A DNA stretch of 64,000 bases, taken from NCBI RefSeq assembly GCF_002494345.1, contig NZ_NXNI01000001.1, positions 3,286,001 to 3,350,000 on the forward strand. Direction: 5' to 3'. Origin of the DNA: Natrinema ejinorense. GTDB taxonomy: Archaea; Halobacteriota; Halobacteria; Halobacteriales; Natrialbaceae. Positions 1 through 7,519 of this stretch are shown piece by piece. The position numbers were made by a program, and so were the translations under genes. The first letter of the stretch is position 1, and each line of letters opens with the position of its first letter. The notes under the pieces were generated by a model, which worked only from the letters and a program-made list of their open reading frames with translations, was not told where the DNA came from and ran no database searches.

Positions 1-1453
1 CGCCGCCGACGCACTCGTCGTAGACCCGCTTTGCGAACTCGTCGTCGTCCCCCGCCAACAGGTAAGCGTAGAGTTCGTAGACGGGACACTCGTCGGCCTT
101 TCCACCCTTCTCGCGCTGTTCCTCGGCGGTCTCGCGGCCACCGGTCGTCGCCGCCTTGACCTTGTCGTAGCCGTCTTCGGGATCGTCGAGCAGCGAGATG
201 TGACTCGCCGGGATCGAGGAGGACATCTTGCCGCCGGTCAAACCGGTCATAAAGCGGTGATAGATCGACGACGGCGGCTGGAACCCGTAGCCGCCGTTGT
301 CGACCTCGACCTCGCGGGCGAGGTCCTCGGCCGCGGCGCGGTCGATCTCGAAGGCGTCGACGTGGCTCTCGTAGACCCGTTTCTCGCCCTCGATGGCGTC
401 GATCAGCGCGTCGAAGGCGTCGTCGGTCGCCCGCCGATCGAAAAAGCGGGTCCGGGGGCGGACCGGCTCCATGCCGGCTTCGTTCAACTTCGTCAGGGCC
501 GAACTCAGCGTGTCCGCGCTCACGTCCAGTTCCGACAGCGGCGTCTCCTCGAGCGCCTCGGCGACGTGGACGCACCGAAGGGTGTCGTCGTCGAAGTCGG
601 CGGGGTCGAGTCGCTCGTAGAACTCGGCGACCAGGGCGCGCTCGTCGTCCTCGAGTTCGAAGCTCGCGTAGGCCTTCGAGACCTTGAAAAAGCGCATTCG
701 CTCGGCGAGGTCCCGGGCCAGCCGGACGTGGGGATCCTGGTCCGGGCCGACCGGGATCACGGTCGGCTTTGGCTCCTCGAGTTGCGGGTAGAGGATGTCG
801 GCCATCTGCGTGACGACCGACTGCATGTGGGAGACGTCGGTCTCGCCGTCGAATCCGTAGATCGCCTGGAACTCCGAGAAATTGGCCTCCGCGCCCAGAT
901 CGAAGGCCAGATCCTGCACCTCGCGGTTGGTCGACTGCCGGTAGAGTTCCCCCTCCTCGGGGTCGAAACCGAGCGCGAGCAACGAGAGGAGGTAGTTACG
1001 CGCGTGCTCGTCGATCTCGTCCCAGCTCAGCCCGCGGGCCGAGTTGGCCTCGAGGTCGGCGATCAGGCCGTAGGCGTCGGCCCCCTGCTCCTGGTGCCAG
1101 ATGATCTCGTCGAAGACCAGTTTGTGCCCGATGTGGGGGTCGCCGGTGGGCATGAATCCGGACAGAACGGCGGCCGGCTCGTCGTTTTGCAGGGCCTTCG
1201 CGACCGGGCGGTAGTCCCGATGGCCGAAGATGACGCCCCGACGCATCAGGTAGTGGGGGTTTGGCACCTGCTCGAGTATTTCGTCGAACTCCTCGATGCC
1301 GAACTCCTCGAACAGCTTCCGGTAGTCGGAGACGCTCGAAGATCCCCAGGGGTCCAGTGCCACGTCGTCGGCACCAGCGGCACCTCCATCGGTCAGCGGT
1401 TCCCCGGTCGTCGGTTCCCCGGACTCCTCCTCGAGTGGGTCGTCTCCGGTCAT
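1..1453 (-). CDS. trpS: Tryptophanyl-tRNA synthetase (C-terminal end cut by window edge)
   Basis: Class I aminoacyl-tRNA synthetase that charges tRNA-Trp with tryptophan in the cytoplasm. The reading frame starts at the ATG ending at 1453 and runs off the left edge, so about 484 residues are visible without a stop. The class I signature PHIGHK lies near residue 107 and the KMSKS-type loop GKMSSS near residue 409, followed by PASHISLLDD, as in archaeal TrpRS. The first ~30 residues are acidic and Pro/Gly-rich, a typical haloarchaeal extension. A 14-bp GC palindrome lies just upstream. Identity is very secure; only the C-terminus is missing. Confidence 0.95.
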   Translation of the reverse strand, partial: MTGDDPLEEESGEPTTGEPLTDGGAAGADDVALDPWGSSSVSDYRKLFEEFGIEEFDEILEQVPNPHYLMRRGVIFGHRDYRPVAKALQNDEPAAVLSGFMPTGDPHIGHKLVFDEIIWHQEQGADAYGLIADLEANSARGLSWDEIDEHARNYLLSLLALGFDPEEGELYRQSTNREVQDLAFDLGAEANFSEFQAIYGFDGETDVSHMQSVVTQMADILYPQLEEPKPTVIPVGPDQDPHVRLARDLAERMRFFKVSKAYASFELEDDERALVAEFYERLDPADFDDDTLRCVHVAEALEETPLSELDVSADTLSSALTKLNEAGMEPVRPRTRFFDRRATDDAFDALIDAIEGEKRVYESHVDAFEIDRAAAEDLAREVEVDNGGYGFQPPSSIYHRFMTGLTGGKMSSSIPASHISLLDDPEDGYDKVKAATTGGRETAEEQREKGGKADECPVYELYAYLLAGDDDEFAKRVYDECVGG

Positions 1454-1466
1454 TAGGTGCGTTTTG

Positions 1467-1480
1467 GCGCGCCGGCGCGC
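1467..1480. promoter_or_regulatory. Perfect 14-bp GC palindrome upstream of trpS
   Basis: GCGCGCCGGCGCGC is a perfect palindrome bounded by TTTTG and AAAAG, placed 14-27 bases before the trpS start codon. This is where the core promoter of a leaderless haloarchaeal transcript would lie. It may be an operator or only a chance GC-rich motif. No binding protein is recognised. Confidence 0.3.
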
Positions 1481-1629
1481 AAAAGCCTTCGGCTTCGGTT
1501 GCGCCGTCAACGTCGGCCTCTGTCGGCTGGTATCACGGTTCGGGTGTGAAAACGTTATCCTCTCGACAATATTATATCTATGAATCTAGAAAATAAATTT
1601 AATACAATCAGCGTTGCGCGTGGCACTGT

Positions 1630-1989
1630 ATGTCGTCGAACGATGATCGGAAAACTCGGCGTAGCGTGCTGAAACTGAGCGCGACGACGCTCGCGACCGG
1701 TGCCGTCGGGATCGCGGCGACCGGGACGGCCTCGGCGTCGTACTTCGGTAAGGGCCAGCGCGTGCGACTCACCGACCCGGCACCGTGTTGGTACGGCGGC
1801 GTCAATAGCTGTGACGACCTGGAGGACTGGTATCAGATGCCCGAGGGAGCGAAGGGAGAGTGCATCGAGAACCAACAGGAGTGGGACTGCGGGACGTTCG
1901 TCAAACTCGACCACATCGATTTCAACCTGCCAGCGTACGTCAACACGGACCTCCTGGCCCACGACAACGACATCAACCCCGATCTGTAG
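1630..1989 (+). CDS. Small Tat-exported cysteine-containing protein, unknown function
   Basis: Encodes 119 residues. The N-terminus has a twin-arginine motif (RRSVLKLS, residues 10-17), a hydrophobic Ala/Thr/Gly-rich stretch and an ASA-type cleavage region near residue 36, so it is probably exported by the Tat pathway. The mature part of about 80 residues begins SYFGKGQRVRL and has four cysteines (in PCW, NSCDD, GEC and WDCG contexts), which could form two disulfides outside the cell. An AT-rich stretch (about 1576-1610) gives a plausible TATA region. It stands alone between the divergent trpS and the downstream cyclodeaminase. I do not recognise a family; function unknown. Confidence 0.7.
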   Translation: MSSNDDRKTRRSVLKLSATTLATGAVGIAATGTASASYFGKGQRVRLTDPAPCWYGGVNSCDDLEDWYQMPEGAKGECIENQQEWDCGTFVKLDHIDFNLPAYVNTDLLAHDNDINPDL

Positions 1990-2044
1990 GCCCGTCCGAC
2001 GGGGTTCGGACCGGCCGGTCGTCAGTTCGGTCGGTTCGTTACAT

Positions 2045-2051
2045 CATTAAG
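2045..2051 (+). promoter_or_regulatory. TATA-like box of the cyclodeaminase-family gene
   Basis: CATTAAG lies 24 bases before the GTG at 2076. This is the spacing expected when transcription begins at or next to the start codon (leaderless mRNA), and it supports that start over in-frame upstream alternatives. Confidence 0.5.
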
Positions 2052-2075
2052 TTCTTTCGACGCGACCGTCCGTCC

Positions 2076-3002
2076 GTGACCGCGTTCCCCATCTTCACCG
2101 ACGGCGACGTGTACTCGCAGTTCGACTACGACGGGGTCGTCGACGCCATGCGCGACGCCGTCGCCGAACGCGCGGCCGACACGCTCGAGGCCCCGCCGCG
2201 CTGGCACGTCGACGTCGGCGAGGGCGATCTCGTCTTCACTGCGGGGGCCGCAACCGGCCCGGCCAACGCGGCCGGCTTCCGGCTCTACGAGACCTACACG
2301 AACGGAGACGGCCACACACAACTGGTCGCGGTCCTCGATTCGACGACGGGCAGGTTCGAGGGGCTGTTCGTCGGGCACGCGATCGGCAGGCTCCGAACGG
2401 GCGGCATCGGCGGCGTGGCGATCGACGCTCTCGCCCGCGCTGACGGCGAGACACTCGGAATCCTCGGCTCGGGCCATCAGGCTCGAGCGCAGGTCGGCGC
2501 GGCGTGTGCCGCCCGCGACTTCCACGAGGTACTGGTCTACAGTCCGACGACCCAGAGCCGCGCGTCCTTCGCGGAGACGGTCGCCGCCGAGGTCGGGCCA
2601 CCGGTCCGTGCGATCGACGATCCCGAACCGGTCGTCCGCGAGGCCGACGCGCTCGTCTGTGCGACCGACAGCGAGGAGCCGGTCTTCGATCCCGACTGGC
2701 TCGCGGCCGGCACCCACGTCACGACGATCGGCCCGCGGTTCCGAGACGGCCACGAACTCCCGCTCGCGGTCGTCGACCGCGCCGACGTCGTCGCCACCGA
2801 TTCGATCCCACAGGTCGACGACTACGATCGGCCCCACATCGCGACCGGCGAGCATCGCGAACGGCTGGTCGAACTCGCCGACGTCCTCGAGGAGCCCCAC
2901 CTGGGTCGATCGAACGACGACGATCTCACGCTGTTTTGCTCGGTCGGGCTGGCGGGGACGGAAGTCGTGCTGGGAACGCGATTCCTCGAGGCGTTCGGGT
3001 AG
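2076..3002 (+). CDS. Ornithine cyclodeaminase / mu-crystallin family dehydrogenase
   Basis: Encodes 308 residues of the OCD/mu-crystallin family: NAD(P)-dependent enzymes that include ornithine cyclodeaminase, alanine dehydrogenase and imine reductases. The Rossmann nucleotide-binding loop GILGSGHQARAQ is near residue 129, followed by LVYSPTTQSR, and RLRTGGIGGVA matches the conserved family segment ahead of it. The C-terminus LFCSVGLAGTEVVLG resembles the usual SVGLAxxD motif, with Glu where Asp is common. The reading frame is open further upstream, but the GTG at 2076 follows a TATA-like box and gives the family's normal N-terminus. The true substrate cannot be told from sequence; archaeal members include alanine dehydrogenases. 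Confidence 0.85.
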   Translation: MTAFPIFTDGDVYSQFDYDGVVDAMRDAVAERAADTLEAPPRWHVDVGEGDLVFTAGAATGPANAAGFRLYETYTNGDGHTQLVAVLDSTTGRFEGLFVGHAIGRLRTGGIGGVAIDALARADGETLGILGSGHQARAQVGAACAARDFHEVLVYSPTTQSRASFAETVAAEVGPPVRAIDDPEPVVREADALVCATDSEEPVFDPDWLAAGTHVTTIGPRFRDGHELPLAVVDRADVVATDSIPQVDDYDRPHIATGEHRERLVELADVLEEPHLGRSNDDDLTLFCSVGLAGTEVVLGTRFLEAFG

Positions 3003-3035
3003 CGGTTTCGCGGCCGCCGGAGGCCGACGTCGAAA

Positions 3036-4178
3036 TCAGTCCGCCGCGACCCGTAATTCTTCGAGTCGATCCGATTTCACGCCCGCGAAGACGACCGCCG
3101 CGAAGACGCGATCGCCGTCCGGTCGGGGCGCGTCGCCGCCGAGGATTCCCGAGCCGCCGATAGCCGACTCGAGCGTTCGCCGCCCCTCGGCGATCGCCCG
3201 GCGGTTGAGCCACGCCGGCGGCCCACCGACGATCAACAGGCCGCGCTCGGCCGTCACGGGATCACACTCGAGGGTGTGCTTGCCGCGGATTCCCTTGCGG
3301 ACCACGGTCTCGATGGCACTGGCTGCCTCGCTCGTCTCGACGTCGGGCTCCGATGGCAGGAGGCCGAGGCCGAACCGTGAGCCGCTCGTTTCGACCGTCT
3401 GCTCGCCGTATCCGAGCGTGACGATGGCCGACTCGTCACCCAGAATGCGGCGGACGTCGCTCGTATCGATGACCGTCTGGGCGACCGCACCGTCCGAATC
3501 ACCACCGCTGGCGAAGACGGCCGCAACTCGCGTCGCCAGCTCGCGGTTACAGCGATCGCGACCGTCGACGAGCCCTTCGCCGGGGCGGAGCCACGCGTCG
3601 GTATCGAACGCGATGATCGCGCTCGCGAGCCCGTCGAGTCGCTCGAGACTCTCGATCGCGTTCGCTGCCGCGTCGGGCCGCGGTGGCCCGTCGTCGGCGT
3701 GATCGCTCGTTCGATGGCCAGCACTCGACGTATCGGCCTCCGCGTCGAACTCCCGGTCGGCAGGCAGCGTCGCGAGGACGTAGACCGGCGCGTCGTATCG
3801 ACGCTGCAGCGCCGCGACGAGTGCGGGAGCTGTGCCGCCGCCGGTCGCCCCGCCGAGACCGACCGTGAGGAGCACGGCGTCGGCCGCCAGCGAGGTCCCC
3901 CGACCTCCCTCGAGCGCCCCGAGCAGTTCGTCGACGGACTCCTGGCCGATCGCCAGCCCTCGCTCGAGGCCGGCGTCGGGATCGCCGTCACGATCGCTCG
4001 CGTCCTCGCCGTACTGAAACCGGTGTGACTCGGGAATGACGGTTCGCGCGAGGTCGTCCGCGTCGGTGTCGAACGCGAAGACGTCAGTGAGAAACGAGTG
4101 GTCCGCCGGCTCCGCCGCCCGGATCGCGTCGGCGATCCGACAGCCCGCGCCGCCGACGCCGATCACCTCGAGTTGCAT
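3036..4178 (-). CDS. FtsZ/tubulin superfamily GTPase, divergent
   Basis: Encodes 380 residues of the tubulin/FtsZ superfamily. GVGGAGCRIADAI near residue 7 is the first nucleotide loop. The tubulin signature appears as GLGGATGGGTAP, closer to FtsZ (GGGTGTGAAP) than to CetZ or tubulin. VIDTSDVRRIL matches the T7 synergy loop and keeps both aspartates needed for GTP hydrolysis in a polymer. A polar insertion (about residues 160-180) follows VLATLPAD. The start chosen gives MQLEVIGVGGAGC; an in-frame ATG 45 bases upstream is possible. It is not near division genes. It may act in cell shape or division, or be an uncharacterised paralogue; haloarchaea usually carry two FtsZs plus CetZs. Confidence 0.8.
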   Translation of the reverse strand: MQLEVIGVGGAGCRIADAIRAAEPADHSFLTDVFAFDTDADDLARTVIPESHRFQYGEDASDRDGDPDAGLERGLAIGQESVDELLGALEGGRGTSLAADAVLLTVGLGGATGGGTAPALVAALQRRYDAPVYVLATLPADREFDAEADTSSAGHRTSDHADDGPPRPDAAANAIESLERLDGLASAIIAFDTDAWLRPGEGLVDGRDRCNRELATRVAAVFASGGDSDGAVAQTVIDTSDVRRILGDESAIVTLGYGEQTVETSGSRFGLGLLPSEPDVETSEAASAIETVVRKGIRGKHTLECDPVTAERGLLIVGGPPAWLNRRAIAEGRRTLESAIGGSGILGGDAPRPDGDRVFAAVVFAGVKSDRLEELRVAAD

Positions 4179-4281
4179 GCTCCGATCCTCGGCCGTTGGG
4201 GTTTTCAGACTATCGGACACCACGATTCGCCCGTCGATCAGGATACCGCTCGCGGGAGTAGACGTCCGACTCGAGGACCGA

Positions 4282-5346
4282 TCAGGGGGTCAGTCGCTCG
4301 AGGGACCACCACTCGATTCCCGCCTCGGGATCGACCAGCGCGAACACCATCGTCTTCCGAACGCCGTGGGCGAGCCGGACGTCCAGCGCCAGATCGCGGG
4401 GTTCGAAGACGTATCCCGCCGGATGGACCCGAACGAGTAGTTCGGAGTGTCCGAGGTTCTCGACGGATTCCACGTCGGCGTAGGTCCGGAAATCCGCACC
4501 GAATTTGTAGCCCGTTTTCGGAACGACCCCGCGTTCCCGCAGGGCCGTGTAGACGGTCAGCCGCCGATCGAACCGTTCCCCCTCGACCTCGCGGCCCCGC
4601 TCGCGGACCGTTTCGGGCTCGAGATCGATCGCTCCCCGCTCGGCGAGATAGGTCGCCTCGAGCAGGGAACACTGCAGCGTCGGCTCGTCGTACTCCCGGC
4701 CCTCGAGGGGCTGGCCGTAGAACGTGTGCTCGTAAAGGGAGGTCGGCGGCTCCCAGACCACGACCCGATCGGCGAGGAGGTCGGCTTCGCAGGCCTCGGG
4801 GAGCGTGGCGTCGGAACCGGACGTTCCGGTCGGATCCCGGCGTCCGACCTCGAAGTACGTGATTTCGCTCTCCTCGTCGACGACCGCCAGGACGCCCGGC
4901 CGAAGTTCGGCGGCGGGGATGTCGGTTCGCTCGCCGACGATCCGCAGGGCGTAGGCGATCTCGCCGTCACGGGGACCCTTCCCACGGGGGAAGACCGCGA
5001 AGTCCGCCTCGCCGCCGGGCGGGTCCGGTACCCACGGCTCCGCGTTCGGCGAGAGGTAAAACCCCCGCGAGCGCAGATCCGCGTAGACGAGGAATCGAAC
5101 GCCGAAATCCTCGCCGGGTTCCCGGGCGACGAACTCCCGGAACCCCAGGCGCTGGCCGCGTTCCCCGTCGACCACCGCCTCGAGGTCACCCCGGTAGAGC
5201 AGGTGGGCCGCCTCGACCGGCGCGAGCGCGATCTCGTTGCCCTCGAGCGGATAGCCATACCCCCGCGAGTCGTGATACCGCTGGCGCGCATCGCCCCCCA
5301 CGTGGACGACGCCCTCGTCCGTCTCGAACCGCCCCTCGAGTGACAT
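4282..5346 (-). CDS. endA: tRNA-splicing endonuclease EndA (tandemly duplicated form)
   Basis: Cuts introns out of precursor tRNAs at bulge-helix-bulge sites. The protein has 354 residues, about twice the length of the single-domain archaeal enzyme. Two related halves are visible: LYRGDLEAVV...FLVYADLRSRGFYL in the N-terminal half and LAERGAIDLEP...LTVYTALRERGVVPKTGYKFG in the C-terminal half. The C-terminal half keeps the catalytic context: GYKFGADFRTYADV (Tyr), LGHSELLVRVHP (His) and AHGVRKTMVFALVD (Lys). The N-terminal half lacks this triad and is probably structural. The ATG ending at 5346 gives MSLEGRFETDEGVV. Confidence 0.92.
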   Translation of the reverse strand: MSLEGRFETDEGVVHVGGDARQRYHDSRGYGYPLEGNEIALAPVEAAHLLYRGDLEAVVDGERGQRLGFREFVAREPGEDFGVRFLVYADLRSRGFYLSPNAEPWVPDPPGGEADFAVFPRGKGPRDGEIAYALRIVGERTDIPAAELRPGVLAVVDEESEITYFEVGRRDPTGTSGSDATLPEACEADLLADRVVVWEPPTSLYEHTFYGQPLEGREYDEPTLQCSLLEATYLAERGAIDLEPETVRERGREVEGERFDRRLTVYTALRERGVVPKTGYKFGADFRTYADVESVENLGHSELLVRVHPAGYVFEPRDLALDVRLAHGVRKTMVFALVDPEAGIEWWSLERLTP

Positions 5347-5457
5347 AGCCGGGTTTTGACTGGCTGGCACTAAGTGGCTGCGGATCGATTCCTCGTCGGC
5401 CGGGTTCGTCTGCTGGCCGGACGACCGTCCCGCGAAAACTCACTTCCGCGAGGACGG

Positions 5458-6234
5458 TCAGTCGTCGGCCGCGGATTCCGTCTCGAGTGGGGCCTCGAGC
5501 GCACGGTCGCAGGTCGCGTCGAGACAGCGGATGCCGCTGGCGGTTTCGAACGTCGGGAGCCCGCAGCCGCATTCGCCGTCGACGACGCCGGCGGGAACGG
5601 CGAAGCCGGTATCGCAGTCGGGGTAGTGTTCGCAGCCGGCGATGAGCCCGCCGCGGCGGAGGATCCGCAGGTCGCCGTCACAGTCCGGGGCCGGACACGC
5701 CCACTCGCGGTCGAACGCCTGTTTGACCGCCGCGTCGAGGGACTCACAGCCGCGGTCGAGGCAGACGTTGAACGCGAGGCCGCGCTCGACGCGCATCTTC
5801 GGGAGTCCACAGTCGCAATCGCACTGTTCGTCCCGAACCGTCGCGTCCGCCGGCACGCCGTACCGATCGCCACAGCTGACGCAGTGGACGCCACTCGAGC
5901 GGACGAGCGCGCCTCCACAGTCGGGACACGTGCCCACGGGCGTGCCGGCCGCGGAGGAGGGGTAATGAGCGAACCCCTCCCGTTCGTGGGCGGCGATCCG
6001 CAGCGTCTGCGTGTCCTTTTTCGCCACGAGCGTGAAGCCGTCCCTGCGATCGCTCGAGACGCTGTCGGCCCGCGTCAGCCACGCGACGGGCTGGTAGCCG
6101 TCGATATCGTGGACGAGGACGGTGTTGTCCGGCTTGACGATCGTCGTGACTCGTCCGCGATACTCCTCCCGGTCGCTGTCTTCGGCGATGACGGTGCAGT
6201 CACCCGCGAGCACGCGGATCGCGTCGTCGATCAT
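5458..6234 (-). CDS. NucS/EndoMS-like N-terminal domain fused to topoisomerase-type zinc ribbons
   Basis: Encodes 258 residues. The first ~70 (IRVLAGDCTV, EYRGR, TTIVKPDNTVLVHDIDGYQP) match the DNA-binding N-terminal domain of the mismatch endonuclease NucS/EndoMS (DUF91). The nuclease half of NucS is not present. Instead, from about residue 105, four Cys-pair modules follow (CPDCGG...CVSCG; CDCDCG...CLDRGC; CPAPDCDG...CEHYPDC; CGCG...CLDATC), resembling the C4 zinc fingers at the C-terminus of type IA topoisomerases. It probably binds DNA or single-stranded DNA; enzymatic activity is not evident. The start MIDDAIRV sits 22 bases after a TTTAAATA box. Confidence 0.75.
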   Translation of the reverse strand: MIDDAIRVLAGDCTVIAEDSDREEYRGRVTTIVKPDNTVLVHDIDGYQPVAWLTRADSVSSDRRDGFTLVAKKDTQTLRIAAHEREGFAHYPSSAAGTPVGTCPDCGGALVRSSGVHCVSCGDRYGVPADATVRDEQCDCDCGLPKMRVERGLAFNVCLDRGCESLDAAVKQAFDREWACPAPDCDGDLRILRRGGLIAGCEHYPDCDTGFAVPAGVVDGECGCGLPTFETASGIRCLDATCDRALEAPLETESAADD

Positions 6235-6256
6235 GGGCGGTCTGGCCCCGCGTTCG

Positions 6257-6264
6257 TATTTAAA
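6257..6264 (-). promoter_or_regulatory. TATA-like box of the NucS-like/zinc-ribbon gene
   Basis: Read on the minus strand this is TTTAAATA, ending 22 bases before the ATG at 6234. That is the spacing of a leaderless haloarchaeal promoter, and it supports the chosen start codon. Confidence 0.5.
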
Positions 6265-6350
6265 CTCGAGGGCGATCGCACTCGACCCACCGAAAGCGAC
6301 GAGAGGCTCGTCGAGACGGAACTCGAGAAACGGATCAATCGCCGGTTCGA

Positions 6351-6656
6351 CTCGCGAAATCCCGCGCCGCAGATATGGGCCCACTCGGATTTGAACCGGC
6401 GGAAGACGGTCTCACTCGCTTCGCTCGCGAGCATGCGTCTTCCGTAGTTCAAATCCTCGCGGCAGCACGTACTCGGGGCTCACGGAATGGTTCGTCGCGA
6501 GAAGTGGGGCAACTCGGATTTGAACCAGAGGCAGACGATCTAGTTCACTACGTTCACCAGCTGCGACTGCCAGGGCTTCAAATCCGAGTTGGATTCAATA
6601 CTTACGGCTCGCGAAATTGCTCGCCGCAAAAGTATGGGCCAACTCGGATTTGAACC
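6351..6656. repeat. Three ~129-bp tandem units carrying the tRNA-Ile 3' end and its flank
   Basis: The segment ACTCGGATTTGAACC occurs at 6383-6397, 6512-6526 and 6642-6656 (spacing 129 and 130). The third copy is the real 3' part of tRNA-Ile on the minus strand. The bases beyond the tRNA end are repeated too: CTCGCGAAAT at 6351, CTCACGGAAT at 6479 and CTCGCGAAAT at 6608. Each of the two extra copies folds on itself. In unit 1, GGATTTGAAC (6387-6396) and CGGAAGACG (6400-6408) pair with 6447-6456 and 6436-6444. In unit 2, 6511-6524 pairs perfectly with 6577-6590 (14 bp). No intact second tRNA is present. They could be remnants of repeated integration at the tRNA end or tRNA-derived repeats. Confidence 0.8.
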
Positions 6657-6708
6657 GAGAGCCTCCACCTTATCAGAGTGGCGCTCAACCTAATTGAGCT
6701 ATTGGCCC
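6635..6708 (-). tRNA. tRNA-Ile (anticodon GAT)
   Basis: The minus strand reads as a complete 74-base tRNA including the discriminator A. The acceptor stem GGGCCAA pairs with TTGGCCC, the D stem is GCTC/GAGC, the anticodon stem CCACT/GGTGG encloses CTGATAA with anticodon GAT, and the T arm is CTCGG-TTCAAAT-CCGAG. CCA is not encoded. No intron is present. A TATA-like palindrome lies about 38 bases upstream of the mature 5' end. Confidence 0.97.
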
Positions 6709-6745
6709 GCCGCTCCCTCGTCGCACTCGGTAGTTGCCCGGTGGT

Positions 6746-6757
6746 ACGTTTAAACGT
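6746..6757 (-). promoter_or_regulatory. Promoter box of tRNA-Ile
   Basis: ACGTTTAAACGT is palindromic and contains TTTAAA, a good archaeal TATA box. It sits 38 bases before the 5' end of the tRNA-Ile gene and after the stop of the fxsA-like gene, so it most likely drives the tRNA. Confidence 0.55.
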
Positions 6758-6784
6758 TTCTTTCTCCTGGACCCGTGCGAACCG

Positions 6785-7381
6785 CTACCGACCGAGGGGA
6801 TCGTCGTCTCGCTCGTCGTCCGCATCGTCCGTCCGCTCGTCGCCGAAATCGATCGTGTAGGCGTCCTCGTCGTCGCCGGCGACGGAGTACGCGTCCTCAC
6901 CGAGGTCGTACGTTCCGCTATCGGCCGACTCGGTCCGTTCTCGGCCGGGTCCGCCTTCCGGGAACCCGAACGTCCAGACGCCGCCGCTGGCGAACCCGCC
7001 CGTCTTCTTGTCCACGTAGGGGACGATCACGAACCGCTTGAGCGCGGCACGGATCGGGATCCGGGTCAGCGGAACGGCGAGCAGGAACCCGATGCCGTCG
7101 GTCACCAGCCCGGGCGTCAACAGGAACGCGCCGGCGGCGATCAACAGCCCGCCGTCGAGCAGTTCGTTCGTCGGTGGGGTTCCCTCGGCCATCGACCGTT
7201 GCATCTTCCGGATCGTCCGTCGGCCTTCCGCACGGACGAGCAACATCCCGATCAAGCCCGTCAGGACGACGAGGAGGATCATCCCGACCCAGCTGAGGAA
7301 CCCGAACTGAGTAACGATCACCGCGAGCAACACGGCGTCGAGAAACGGGATGAGCAACAGCGCGAAGATCCACCGGAGCAT
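6785..7381 (-). CDS. FxsA family cytoplasmic membrane protein
   Basis: Encodes 198 residues. The N-terminal ~150 match the FxsA family: LLLIPFLDAVLLAVIVTQFG (first membrane span), VGMILLVVLTGLIGMLLVRAEG (second), then LLDGGLLIAAGAFLLTPGLVTDGIGFLL with the family's LLTPGxxTDxxG signature (third). E. coli FxsA affects phage F exclusion when overproduced; its normal role is unknown. The last ~50 residues are an acidic cytoplasmic tail (DDEDAYTIDFGDERTDD), typical of haloarchaeal versions. The start at 7381 (MLRWIFALLLIP) is the one that opens directly on the first membrane span. Confidence 0.88.
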   Translation of the reverse strand: MLRWIFALLLIPFLDAVLLAVIVTQFGFLSWVGMILLVVLTGLIGMLLVRAEGRRTIRKMQRSMAEGTPPTNELLDGGLLIAAGAFLLTPGLVTDGIGFLLAVPLTRIPIRAALKRFVIVPYVDKKTGGFASGGVWTFGFPEGGPGRERTESADSGTYDLGEDAYSVAGDDEDAYTIDFGDERTDDADDERDDDPLGR

Positions 7382-7519
7382 ACCTCGACTAGGCTCCGAA
7401 GAGTGAAAATCCTTTACTCTCCGTCCCGCCTGCATCGCTCCCTCGAGCGAGCCGGTCGCGAACGCGGGACGAGCACACGCGAACGAAGGGCTTACCCTCG
7501 CCACGTGCGTCGCTCCGAT

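Noticed and set aside
6375-6653. An open frame of about 92 codons across the tRNA-Ile repeats
   Set aside because: It is read through the hairpin repeats and part of the tRNA on the opposite strand; its composition follows the repeats, so it is not taken as a gene.
6734-7519. A long plus-strand extension ahead of the DUF255 protein
   Set aside because: It lies antisense to the FxsA gene and does not resemble any protein; the family start is at 7520.
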